This document shows, piece by piece, positions 12,301 through 23,630 of a stretch of DNA of 64,000 nt. The notes under the pieces were generated by a model. It saw nothing but the letters and a program-made list of their open reading frames with translations. It was not told where the DNA came from and did no database searches. The stretch is from Lichenostomus cassidix (lineage: Eukaryota > Chordata > Aves > Passeriformes > Meliphagidae). Position 1 is the stretch's first letter. The number at the start of each line of letters is the position of its first letter. The translations under genes and the position numbers were made by a program. The stretch spans positions 17,625,094 to 17,689,093 of the forward strand of contig CM039187.1 of the NCBI GenBank assembly GCA_008360975.2. Direction: 5' to 3'.

Positions 12301-13333
12301 AACACACACCTGAGTGTGTTCTTTGGTATTGCTCTCAACAGTCCTATTCCATGCTACTGCTTTCACTTACCCTGTAACAGGGTGGCCACACCTGTTCATT
12401 GCAAACTGCTAACTCCTGAACCACTCATGAATTCTGCAGGAGAGCTCCAGGTGGTGGAAGTGAAACTATGCCAAGAACTTTTCTAAAAATCCACTAGTAG
12501 AGAGAACAGTTCTGGTGGTGAGGAACAGGTCCTGGCAATGTTCACAAGTAGATGAAGCCTTCAGGGACCCTTTTTATTGCTATCTTTGCTGGGCTCAGGT
12601 ACCATTAGTAAAAATGGCAATGTCTGAAAGTTTTCCAGCTGTAGACATGGCTCCCAAGAATTTGAACATGTTCCCTTTACTGTTAACAGAGATTTCTATA
12701 AGAGATAAGAATAACATCATTTTTAGGCTATAGTTAAATGAAATAAGCAGGTGTTTATCCCAATCCTTGTGTCTTTGGTTCATGACTAATTAGATTTCCT
12801 CAGGTGCTCACAGGTAACATATCTCTGTCGACAGACATTGATCTTTTATCATTAGAAATTAATTAAGACACTCTGAACCAAAAAATACAGTTAGTAATTT
12901 TTAGCAGACTTATTTTCTCTGAATCTATGATAACATTGATGGGATTTTTGAATGCAAATTGAAGGCAGAGGTTTAGAACAGGAAGCAGAACTTTAATGAG
13001 AAAAAAAATTGCATTTTGAGATTATAGTTTATACAAATATTCCATATTTTGCAAATTCATTTATATCTGCACTGGAACAAAATTTAAATATTCAAAGTGC
13101 ACAGAAAGTGGAAGCGCTAAGGCAGCTGCATTAAGAAAGAACATTATTGGAAGCTGGAAAATCAACAAAGAATAATTTTGCAAAGGAAGCAATAATGGAT
13201 CATTAGTATCTGTAGATCTTAAGCAAGGTTCTCACAAAGTAATAGTAAGCAATTGTTTTAATCTTGTTTGTTCTCTAGATGAGCATATAGTATGATGATG
13301 TACTACAATTGGTCCACCTCTCTCCGCTTGCAG
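9380..13333. other. noncoding stretch, one promoter-like patch
   Basis: No convincing gene. The 146-codon frame that starts upstream depends on the (TGA)n tract. The only notable patch is 10260-10500. It has an unusual number of CpG dinucleotides for this window, an inverted CCGACA/TGTCGG pair (10290-10309), a TATAAAAAAG box (10394-10403) and a TGACGTCT half-CRE (10489-10496). 10809-11069 is open for 86 codons but resembles no known protein. Confidence 0.5.
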
Positions 13334-13375
13334 ATCATGTTTTGATCTTCCGATCTGGTAAAGCCCAGAATTCAG
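13334..13375 (+). other. candidate 42-nt microexon (speculative)
   Basis: A pyrimidine-rich tract ending in CTTGCAG at 13327-13333 makes a strong-looking 3' splice site. Forty-two bases later TTCAG|GTAAAT makes a good 5' splice site. The segment is a multiple of three and open in one of its three forward frames. That frame reads as a 13-residue peptide with split codons at both ends, starting His-Val-Leu-Ile-Phe. Sites like these arise by chance every few kilobases, and I do not recognise the peptide, so this is a lead rather than an annotation. Confidence 0.15.
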
Positions 13376-14845
13376 GTAAATGCTTCATGTTCTGAAAGTC
13401 CAGATGCAGCAATTATTGTTTTCTTGACTGAATGGGGAGCTCCCAGAAATCTATCAGCTGGGCTTCTGGCTTCTCTGATGTCAACAAGAAGCCCCTGGAC
13501 ATCACCTGCTTGGTTTAGAAACGGTATCGTCCCACTAGCTCCCCCCAGAAAACTCAGCAATATCGCAAGCTCAATCATTACCTTCAAGTGTGCTTACAAA
13601 AACAAAACTGGTTGAGTTTTTCCTGCATTTTATTTTATTTTCCTTCAATAAAACATTTTTTCCTGTTTTCAGCATCCAATCACACCAAACTTCAAATAGT
13701 CTTGGTACCTATTAATTGCAGGCACATTTGGGGATATTCTCATGGCTTCTAATCATCCAGTTGAGACAATAATGCCTTATCATTGGTATACAAGAAATTG
13801 ATCTGTTTTCACTAATATCCCTTCAATGTCACATAGAAGAAAGGTATATGAAGCCTGGTCTAACTGTCTGACTCCCCACTGATACTGACAGCATCCCATC
13901 CAGACATGAACTGGAATTCCCAAGAATTCTGTTTCTTCTATCAATAGACTACTATTGCAAGGTCTCCAACACATGGAAGAGTCCCTTTCTTGGATATCAC
14001 AAACTTAAAGCCTTGGAAACAGACTTTTAACACTTTTGTTTGTGCAAAACACCAAAGAATATCACACATAGTCTTGAAAGCCATTTAAGTTCTGGAGTAT
14101 CTTAACTCCATATAGAATAAGCTGGTAGGTGAACAGCTACTCACAGTCAGAACACAAATATTTTAGCTATTCTTTCCACTCATCATTTTACACACTCCTC
14201 TTCTGCTAATTGTGGTTGGAAAAATTAAGTTGCTGCAATTCCCAGTGTTCATTTTATAGTTGGCTTAAGTCTGCTTTGTATCTTGGCATTTTTTACTGTG
14301 ACAGGAAGTGTGGCTCAGAGTATAATTTAGATGACCATGTAATGGGCAGTGTTAATATGGCGGTGGAGGACATCACCTACACACCTAGTGTAGCAACTTT
14401 TTTTACCTAGTGTACCACTCAAAAAGACTCCTCATTCTTTTCAACCTCACAGAAAACCATCAGAGGTTTTATATTCATTCTACAAGCATCTTTAGGTTGC
14501 AGTGATCCATCACCCACTGCCTCAGAGTCACTGAGTCTTATAGTCTTGTCTGAACAGCATTAAAAATGCTATGCAGCTCCATATGTAATGAAACAGGCAA
14601 AAACTGTGCTTGATTTTTGTATCAGATTTTGACCATCTCAGTTTGTGGTGATGCACTAAAACTGCACCCCAAGGAACTGGAAAGAAGGATCCTGTGTTCT
14701 TCAGGAATGTGCCTAAACTGAAATGTTTGAGACCTCAGCAAGCACAGACAAAAGCTGGCACTCTGACATGGTCACAGTTTTCCATTTGTGTATTTGTGGA
14801 GCAGAACATATACACTACTATATTCAAGTCAGAACACAAAGAAAA
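13376..14845. other. noncoding stretch, no gene seen
   Basis: 13400-13590 is slightly richer in GC and CpG, with short overlapping open frames on both strands (71 and 63 codons). Neither resembles a known protein. The rest is AT-rich with no visible structure. Confidence 0.5.
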
Positions 14846-14893
14846 CTGTCCTAAAGGTCTTAGGTTCAGACCTAAATGGTTCTATGATTCTAT
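14846..14893 (+). mobile_element. CR1 LINE 3' terminus
   Basis: Reads AAAGGTCTTAGGTTCAGAC, CTAAATGGTTCTATGATT and CTAT, matching the last ~45 bases of CR1 in sense orientation. The terminal ATTCTATG-type repeat is intact for about one and a half units. Anything upstream is too diverged to assign, so this is either a very short 5'-truncated insertion or the only part still readable. Confidence 0.72.
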
Positions 14894-17800
14894 CTTAATG
14901 AGAATTTCAAGACTCATTAAGTCCAGATTTTATGAACATCTTAAATTACTATATTTGATAAGAACTTCAGTTTTCCAGCTATAAAGTGTATTGTTTTGCT
15001 TTATTTTTTTTTCAATGACCAAACATATTTCAATTATTTTCTATTGTTCAGTTCTCCTTCTAAAACCTGGGCTTTGATCTCTACCTATTGGAAGCACCTT
15101 AGCTGTTTGGGAACAAAGACCAGACATACATTTGTTTTTCCCAGATGTTCAGCAGTAAGAATCCTACAACTTTTAGCAGCTTCAGCATTAGCTTCCTAAC
15201 TCTCTGATGTTTTCTAACAGGGGTTATGCATACATCTCCTCTCATTTTAACTTCCTATCTCTCCTTCTTTAACCCCCTTCCTCCCTCTCCTGGACAATCA
15301 GAAAAAAAAATACAAAGGTCATGAACCTAACAGCAAGCATCTTTTCCTGCTTCTTGTGTGGTTTTCACCCTGACCTTGATAATCTTTTCTGCTTCTCTAG
15401 TGGCACCTCATGCAACCCCTTGTGCTTCCTTAAGAACAGGAACAGCAGAAAGAGGGAAAGAAACTCTGGCAATTAGAAACATACCTTGAGATTTCCTGCT
15501 TCTAATGTCTATTGCAAAGAGGCTGCTGTTTCTCAGTTAACAGAGAGTAAAACAAGAGAAAATTAATGAGCTTAGCAAATTGAGGACAAATTGAATAAAA
15601 GGGGACCAAATTCATCCCTGATGTCTTTTATTTGAGTGCAACAGATGGATAAATTTATCTTGATATTTTTAACTGTTTTTGAAGTACACAAGTGAGGATT
15701 GGAAGTTTTGTTGATTTTTTGGTGGTGGGTTTTTTCTTAACCATGCATCATTTGGTATTTGCAACCTAAACTACTTCAGTAATTTTCTGTAACCAAATAT
15801 TGTTATTATAATTATGTAACCAATATGATAGAAGGAGGAGGAAACAACATAATTAAACGGCTGACTTACTCTCACTATGGAATGAAACAGCCACGGAATA
15901 GAGGCATGACCTGATACAGGTCATTTTTGCTCTCTGTGCCTTTGGATATCATCAGTCTAGATCATTCCATTCCCTTAACACAAGTTCTTCAATACAGACA
16001 CCATCTATTCACTATGCTTAAGTAGGTATTTTTAATTGTTACTGACTTGGCCTAAGTGAATATTTATTACAGCTAAATGTTTTCATGGCTGGATTACCAC
16101 AGAACTATAACAAGAACTTTTCCACAATATCCAGGTGCAAAAAAGTGCTATGTACTACATTCACTGCTAAGAGGTGTTGACAATACTGTCACCTAACAGA
16201 TTTACTTGGCCTTTGGGGGAGAAACATTTTTGGCATGGAACTGTTTCCAGTGAACAAAATACTAATTTTCATTAACCACATTTAAACTGTAAATTTACTA
16301 TTACATAAGTCACATGTAAATGAAAAGCCTTAAATCAGGTGTGGAACGTACTTGTAGACAAACACTTCTTGGTAATAAATTCATATGAAGCAGCAATTGC
16401 CCTGCTGTGGCCTAGGTGGAGTATTTGCAAGTGCTGCACAAAGAACTGGCTATTCATGGTTCTGGCACTCCTTCCTAGTTTCCTGCTGCTAAATTACATT
16501 AAGAGACTCAAAACATACTTTCTTAATATCCCTCCCCCCTGCAGGGAATTACTGTGGTTGCCACAAGAAAGTTACTTGATCATGATGGGGCAGGAAAAGG
16601 GCTTGGTACAATCCTGAATAAGTGATCCATGTAACCATCTCTGGGGTCCCAATTCAGCCTGCTGTCTCTACTCAGCAAAATACATTGCCCCTCTATTTTA
16701 CTTACATAAGAGGTTAGGTAAGATGGACTGCAATGAGAACTAGTGCCTTTTTAATTTTCCCAGTGATGTCAGGGGAGTGTTGGAGGTTACCACAAGCTGT
16801 ACAACCAGGGTTACAGACAGTAAGCTCTGCAGAGCATTGACTGCTTTTATCATTTTCTTTTTCAAAAGAACTTCTTATCACTAGGGGCTGAGTTTTAACT
16901 GTGACTCCTACAGTGCTACTGTAATATAGTATGACATTGGCATAGAAATACAGACATATTAGAAGATGAAAAGAGAAAGCCACAGTATTCCAACAGTTTC
17001 ATCACTGAACTGTTGTGATGCCAGCCAGTGAACTGACATGCAGTTCAAATTAAGTCATTTCTCTGTTTCTGGGTCCCAGCTTACCCATGTCCAGTTTTCA
17101 TCCTCAACATTCTTAAAATCTGTTGGTTTTAATTCATGGCAGTATCAGAATTGACTCAGAAAGTGCTACTCAGTGAATTAAAACATGAAAATATGGCTAT
17201 ATCCCTGTTTCTGAAATTGCTGATCATAGATTTACCTCTGATATGCACACTGCTGAAAGAATATTAATTGAAAATTCTGAGTAAGTAATACCAAAGCGTC
17301 TGCTTGGGTTCCACTTCCTGACATAAATGCACGCGCCAAATTGTCATTTTTCACTAAATATAAACCACAAACTTTAAATCCATTGACTCATATCATAAGC
17401 AAGGCATTTTGCTTAGTGATGTTCACAGCAATTCCCAAACCTCTGACTCACTAAACTGTTGGAAATGGCATATTTTGATCAGGTGGATCAAGTTTTTCTT
17501 TGGATCAATCTTAATTTCTATCTTAATTTAAAGATTTCAATGTAAATAATATAGCTTTACATGCTACAAGTTGGTCAATGGAACTAGGTCAATTTATAAT
17601 TAATGAGGACTTAATCTAGCAAAATGTCTTCTTCAGGGATTGCAGGTGTGTGCTTGTACAAATACACGTATTTCTTGCAGAAAAATGCTGGGGAAGTCTG
17701 ACATAGAGCAATGATGTTTCTAAACATTGTCTTCTGAAAACATGGAGGACACTCAATCTGTGGTACTGCCACCTGAGCTTTTAACTGCAGCAGCTACTGT

Positions 17801-19486
17801 TCTGTCAGTAACAACAGTGCATGAATACAAAGGACAAAAATGTGAGTTTTCAACCTTTGACTGACCTTTGTGTGCTCTCTCAAATTACCTTTGTCCCAAT
17901 TGCTTACACTGATCTCAGCTGGTAGAAGCTCCTGAGCATTTTGGACATCTCAGTACAGAATTTGCACAGATTATCCTTCCCGCTGAATCTCATGTTAGAT
18001 GTGAACTAGGCAAAGCAACTACATCTGTTTTGCCCAGAGTCAGAACTGCTCCTTGCAAATCTCTCTACGGTGGCTCTTCTAATTGCTAACTTGTATAAAC
18101 AGACCATGCTTTGCACAAATTCCCTTGTATTCTGGGATTTATGCTGTCAGACTTGAGCATGCTTTTTTTGTTCACGGTGTCTTTTTATTTTTTCTCATGT
18201 CTTGTACCAAGCACTATATTGCCTGATATAGATGAAGAATAGAATACTCTAATACCATTCTGTTATTTTTATCTGATGGAGAGAACAGGCACTTGCTTTT
18301 CACAGATGCAGCTAGAGAAAAACAAATGAGTTACTCAGAGACTGCCTCAGAGGTTGACGTAGCACCTCTCATGTTGCTGCTATTGGATGCTGGCAAAGTT
18401 ATAAAATAGCCAATACCTGCAGCATATTGTCACAAATCCCAAGGTCTCTCCTCAGCTCTGATAGTGTTTGGTTCTAAGTTTCCAAAGTAGTTTCCAGGAA
18501 TTCAAAGCTGCCCATTTGTAAAATATATCTATTGATATTTACATACTTTATTATAGGTCAGTATGGTACAATGCTTAACTGACTAACATTTGGACAATGC
18601 TTTGAGGTCCTTGATTTATAAGAAAATTTGATGCTTCTGACAGCATGTAACTGCAACCTACCAACCTGTATTTGGATGAAACTCAAGACAAACCAGCCCA
18701 CTAGCTGCTAGGGAATGCATTTGCTGGTCTCCAGTAAACTTTAGTTGTTCAGATTCCTCTGTGCTGGGTCCAAGTCTCCTCACTGTTGCTACATTCTCTG
18801 CAGTGGGGACCACAGAAATGAGGTGCAGGAGGGTTTGCACTGGGCCTATACATGATGAGTACTCCCCACACAGTCTGAAAACAGTAACAAGGTCTGTGTT
18901 ACTGCTCTGTTGCACAAGCAGACAATAAACAGGAAAAAAGGAGTTGGATCCTAATCTGATTTTGAAATTATTTTAAACATTCCTTTCTTCTATTCAAGCT
19001 CTCATACTTTGACATATCAGAAGAACAAAAATGCTTAAAATGCTTTGTAAATTATGCTCAGTTGGAAGCTTTTTAAATTAAAGTAATCTTTTGGACTTAA
19101 TCAAAAAGCAAGGTACCCTCACATGAGATTTAGCAGTATCTAGATACTGACTTGCCTATTAACAACATATTGCCATATGCCTATGGAGCGGAAAGCCAGA
19201 TTTCTCAATTCTCTTCATCAAGGTACTGTGTCACAGAATATGGGGAACCTGACATTAATATATTAAGGATCGCCACTATTGTGACAGCCTTATTGAAAGC
19301 ACCTACTCTGGTTGCACAGAGTTAATTCTAAACGTTAATTTACACACACATTCTGGTATCTGTACATGGAAGGCCTCATGCAAATCATCAGGGCTGCACT
19401 CTGAGGAGCTAACTTGGCCTTGATTAGGATGAGATCTGTCTTAGTGAGTTTTACAGTTCAGTGCTAAACTGACAGGTTTTGAAATC
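14894..19486. other. noncoding stretch, no gene seen
   Basis: Short open frames only. It contains one MIR-like relic (15905-15962, listed). 18375-18420 has an ATTGG word close to TATAAAAT and a loose hairpin around it, but the spacing does not fit a standard promoter. Confidence 0.6.
15905..15962 (-). repeat. MIR SINE relic
   Basis: The order of words GACCTGATACAGGTCATTTT, GCTCTCTGTGCC, TTTGGATATCATC follows the reverse complement of the MIR core (the ACTTAACCTCTCTGTGCCTC region followed by TTTCCTCATC). It is diverged and truncated. This is assigned from memory of the consensus, so it is a plausible rather than proven family. Confidence 0.4.
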
Positions 19487-19526
19487 GTGTGTATGTGTGA
19501 GTGTGTTTGTGGGCGCGTGTGTGTGA
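19487..19526 (+). repeat. imperfect (TG)n microsatellite
   Basis: GT-rich tract with interruptions (GTATGTGTGAGTGTG, a GGGCGCG insert, then GTGTGTGTG). Alternating purine-pyrimidine DNA of this kind can adopt a left-handed helix, and the GCGCG insert would favour that. Confidence 0.85.
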
Positions 19527-22500
19527 GACAGGCCAAGAGACACTATCTCTGACTTGATCTGGTACTCTGATACAGATATATATGATTGTGCACATAGAAA
19601 GCTATGAATGTCTGCATATAAATATAAATCTTACATGACTATATATGTATTATATATATTATCTTTAGTTTAAAGCAAAAGTATTTTTGCTCACAGTGAA
19701 GCTAATAAAGAAGGGAGAAAATACTTTTTGATAACATTTTTATGTGACTAATGCTTGTTAATTAATGAAAATAGCCTTTTCATGAAAAGTTTATTCTTGT
19801 TAGAAAAGATGTTGCTTTTCTGTTTAAAAAGTAATACAATTACTTTTGTGCATCATACCTTGTGGGAGAGAGATAAACAGGGAAGCTAAAAGAAACTACT
19901 CATCCGTTTCTGTCCAAGCATACATGGTGTGTTGCTTCTTGCCATATGAATGAAAGAAGCTGTATCAGTGTGCAGCCTGCTCACTTCATCATGAATACAG
20001 CTGCAGCTGGCCAGCGATTGCACAATGCTTTGTAAGAGAGTGGTAATTTGTAACTGGAATTCTATAGTTGCTTTATGTAGGAAGTTGAGCAAGATAAATA
20101 CAGCGATTGCTTCTAACTTAAAAAAAAAACAACAACAACACCCTGGGAGTTCATATTTCTCAGCTTCTAAATGAAGACATGGCGGCACAAAGAAGAAAGG
20201 TGACTGCTTAGACTCATGCAAGAGGCCTGCAGGTGAGGGTTAAGTAAAATCTCATTGTCACGATTCCTATCTGCTAAATCTTGTGCCTTATTTCTTTCAA
20301 AGCAAAACATTATGAAATTAACACTTTTTTAATACAGGAAACAGTTGCCTTTACAAAGCTTATGCCAAGTCACATGCTTGATTTTCTCTATTTGGCAAGC
20401 TTCAGAAGCTTGCTGATTCAGAATACTTTTTTACAATGCCAGTCTAAACTTTTACACTAGTTATAATCAGAAAGACTGTATCTTCATAGGATTTAACTGT
20501 AATTGCAAAGGTGCAATTCCCCGTACCCTCTGCCTTTTGTCTCATTGTGGCAATTCCTCCATCATTATACTACAGTCAAAAGGTAAGTAACTCTGCCGGC
20601 CTTTCACAGGAACTTCCATGCAAAGATACAAATCCATTGTTGAGAAAGTGTAACTCTTTAGGAATTCTGTCCTGGAATACAGTCATGCTCAGTTAAGTGA
20701 CAGAATCATGACTTTAGCTGAGTTGTTCAATACACTACATGAAGCACAGTCTTGCTCTAAGATCACTGACCTAATTCCTGTATTTCAGATAAGCTATGCA
20801 GATGAAAATGACTCAGGGCTGGCATAAACACTGGGACCCTTTGGTCCCATAGGACTTCTGTTAAACAACGCTTAACCTTTCAGTATTGTTCTGCAAATGG
20901 TTCAATATCACTCTGGATCTCACTTCAGAGCTAACAAAGTCATTTATCTTTTGCAAGAGGGATATGAGGGGAGGAGAGGACAAGGTCCCTGGTGGAGGCT
21001 GACTCATAGTCTAAGCACCAGCAGAAAAAAATTGCCTGAATGATTTTGACAGTCCGTTGTTGAACCAAACATCTTGTTCCCATAAGATGCTTTACATCTA
21101 TCTATGGAGAATAACTATGTGATCACAGCTGAAACGTAGGTTATTTCATAATGCATACTATCCTTACCCAGACAGAGATAGCATCGTTTTCCTTACCATA
21201 CATGCCTCTAGAGCTGAAAAACAATCTGAGTCTCCACAGCACATTCCAGCATTGCTGCTTTTTCAGAAAGAACTTTCCTCTTCCTCTTCAACTTCAGTTT
21301 GGTACCTATATAACATAGGCATTGCGCCCTGAAAATATAAAACAAAACAAACTTTGAAGTTCCTTTAAACTAACAAAACTATTTCATCCTTCCAGCACAT
21401 GCCTGTGCGTAGATTCCCATTCTACAACTGATATTTATTGATCTACATTCATATGATCCAAGAAAAGCTTGACTGCATTGCTTTGTGGTAAAATTATGAG
21501 GGGAAAAAACTGGAATGTGGGGCAGAAGGAAGGAGGAAAGCCAAGCTTTTATAACTCTTTGTAAACCTGGTTTATGTGAGCCTAGCCAACCCAGGGTCTA
21601 AATGATCTGTTACGCTTAGGAACTGGATGTGAAAGGCAGTACTGTTGCTGAGCTGCTGGTGCCCCACAGAATCAAAATATTTCTGCTGAGCTACAATTTA
21701 AACAGTCATACTCCAAATATGGGAAGCAACCCCTGTGAGGAAGTATGTTTTCCTTCTCAAAGCACTTTACCTTCAGTGAGTAAACGTTCCTAAGTGTAAA
21801 ATAAAAGCACTAAAGTTTAGGTGCATTTTATTTTGTGCTGATAGAGTAATTAAAAATGCCCACTGTCTCAATTTTGCATTTTTATTCTAAAGAGATTTCA
21901 TTGTTTTCCTGTAGATATAGGTCTGATCACCATATCCCTATCTGTCAGGAGAATAGAGACCTCTCCTGACTCTTTGCTTTCATTAACATAATAATTATTT
22001 TGGGTTCTCAGTCATGACCGGTTTCTGCTTAAATTATCAGACTGCAATTCCCTGAGACTGTGCCCTGCTCTGGCACAAAATTCCAATGGACCATCTACTA
22101 GCTGAACACCTTCAACCTGTCACTTGTTCCTCTGCCTGCCTCTCACATACAGGCTGTATTGTTACTTCTTCTCAGACTGCAAAATCAATCTGAGTAAAAT
22201 AAGATTTCCCAAAACATGAAACCACATTTGGATCCAGACTCTCCATCTTCTTCCTTCTCCAACCCATATAATAAAAGCATCTTTGAAATTGGCAGATAAT
22301 AAAACCATGCTGTTAGAATAATGTAGGCTTTCTGACAGTAGTGAATAGAGCCCAGAAGAGTAAAAAGATTTGTGCCAGCAATCAGGTGAGATGTCTGAAG
22401 AAATTAACATCATGATTGTGAGAAATCTGCATAGTGGTGGGTGGAAAGGGGAACATTTACAACTTTCCAGTGAGTCTAGTATCTAGAGCATGCAAAGAAT

Positions 22501-23094
22501 TGCCAAGCACCGCATAAATCAGAATAGAGCTATATTTTCCTAAAGATATATCCACATAAAGTGAGAAGATTTTTCAAACTATTCAGCTCCTATTTACCAG
22601 CCTTTATGCACACTCAGATTCTTCAAATCTGCATTGATTTCATCTATATACCTAAAGAGGTGCCTAGCCCTTTTAAAATCTGGCATCTTTTCTGGGTACA
22701 TAAGCTTTAAAATTCTAAGAGGAGTTCTTTCAGTAATGTACTCAAAGGCTGAAAATGAATTTGAAATGGCATATGGCTCTCACACAGATTCTCTGAAAAG
22801 AATTTGACCATTATAGGAAAGAAAATGGAAAGAACATCTGGAGGTCTGTTGAAAAAAAGGGTTAGCAAGAATTAATTCAAATTTATTTTTCCCCTAAAAC
22901 TTCATGTAAGTTAGGGTCTGAAAATATCTCAGCTGAGGCTCAAAACTAAGGTGATGCTCCACTCACTGGATTGTCAGCTCTGTTCAAAGATGTAATGTAG
23001 GATACAGCAGGGGAAGAACCCAATACACACTGTGAGGATGGTTTACAACTGGACCAAACGTCTGAAGCCACTAATTAATTTCTAATGTCTCGAG
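19527..23094. other. noncoding stretch, no gene seen
   Basis: No domain-bearing open frame. A short A-run plus (AAC)n stretch lies at 20119-20141. 21820-21910 is very AT-rich with TAATTAAAA words but shows nothing definite. Confidence 0.6.
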
Positions 23095-23247
23095 GTCTTC
23101 ATGCAGACATGCAAGATATGCTTTAGTGAAACGAAAAGGTTCTTGGACTCATTGCTTAAGCAACCAGATGAGGTTCTCTGGCCTGTTACACCGATAGGCC
23201 AGATGACCTAATGGTCCCTCCTGGCCTTAAAATCTGTGAATCTAGAA
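23095..23247 (+). mobile_element. ancient CR1-type LINE 3' end
   Basis: The best part is 23167-23247. GATGAGGTTCTCTGGCCTGT is followed by CCAGATGACCTAATGGTCCC and then CTGGCCTTAAAATCTGTGAA, the block order of an old CR1 lineage whose tails I recall as abundant in turtles and crocodilians. The ending TGTGAATCTAGAA corresponds to the degenerate terminal repeat ATCTATGA. Weaker similarity reaches back to about 23095. This copy belongs to an older subfamily than the one at 9095-9247, whose tail sequence differs. Confidence 0.72.
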
Positions 23248-23577
23248 TTACACACCACTATAAAACTTATGTAAGAGATGGGAGAATAGAGGCCAAAGAA
23301 TTACAAAGAGTATTTATAAGCCTGCTACAGTCATCACTAATGTACATATAATTGGCAAAGTATTTACATCAGAGGCCAGTTGTAACACATACGTTTATTG
23401 AAGGCTTGCACGTTTCATTATAACTGAATTACTGACTATATCTAAGCCATTTATAGTGAACTGTGGCAAACTCTAAAATAAAGTAAACACATGTGCAGGG
23501 ATTATTGATGTGGTATGGCTGTTCTGATACTTAAAGACATTATAAACTATTTGGAAGGCATTTAATAAAAGTGACCT

Positions 23578-23630
23578 ACATTTGTATAGTGCCTTTTATC
23601 CTGAGGTATCCCAAAAATTCTGTACAAACT
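23578..23630 (+). repeat. ancient SINE-like relic
   Basis: ACATTTGTATAGTGCCTTTT, then CCTGAGGTATCCCAAA, then TGTACAAAC. It resembles a short conserved module (TTTATATAGCGCCTTTCATC, ...GGATCCCAAAGCGC, TTTACAAA) that I recall from very old vertebrate SINEs and SINE-derived conserved elements. The exact family cannot be fixed without a search. Confidence 0.45.

Noticed and set aside
18370..18420. ATTGG and TATAAAAT as a promoter
   Set aside because: The two words are too close together for a CCAAT-TATA promoter and there is no downstream gene.
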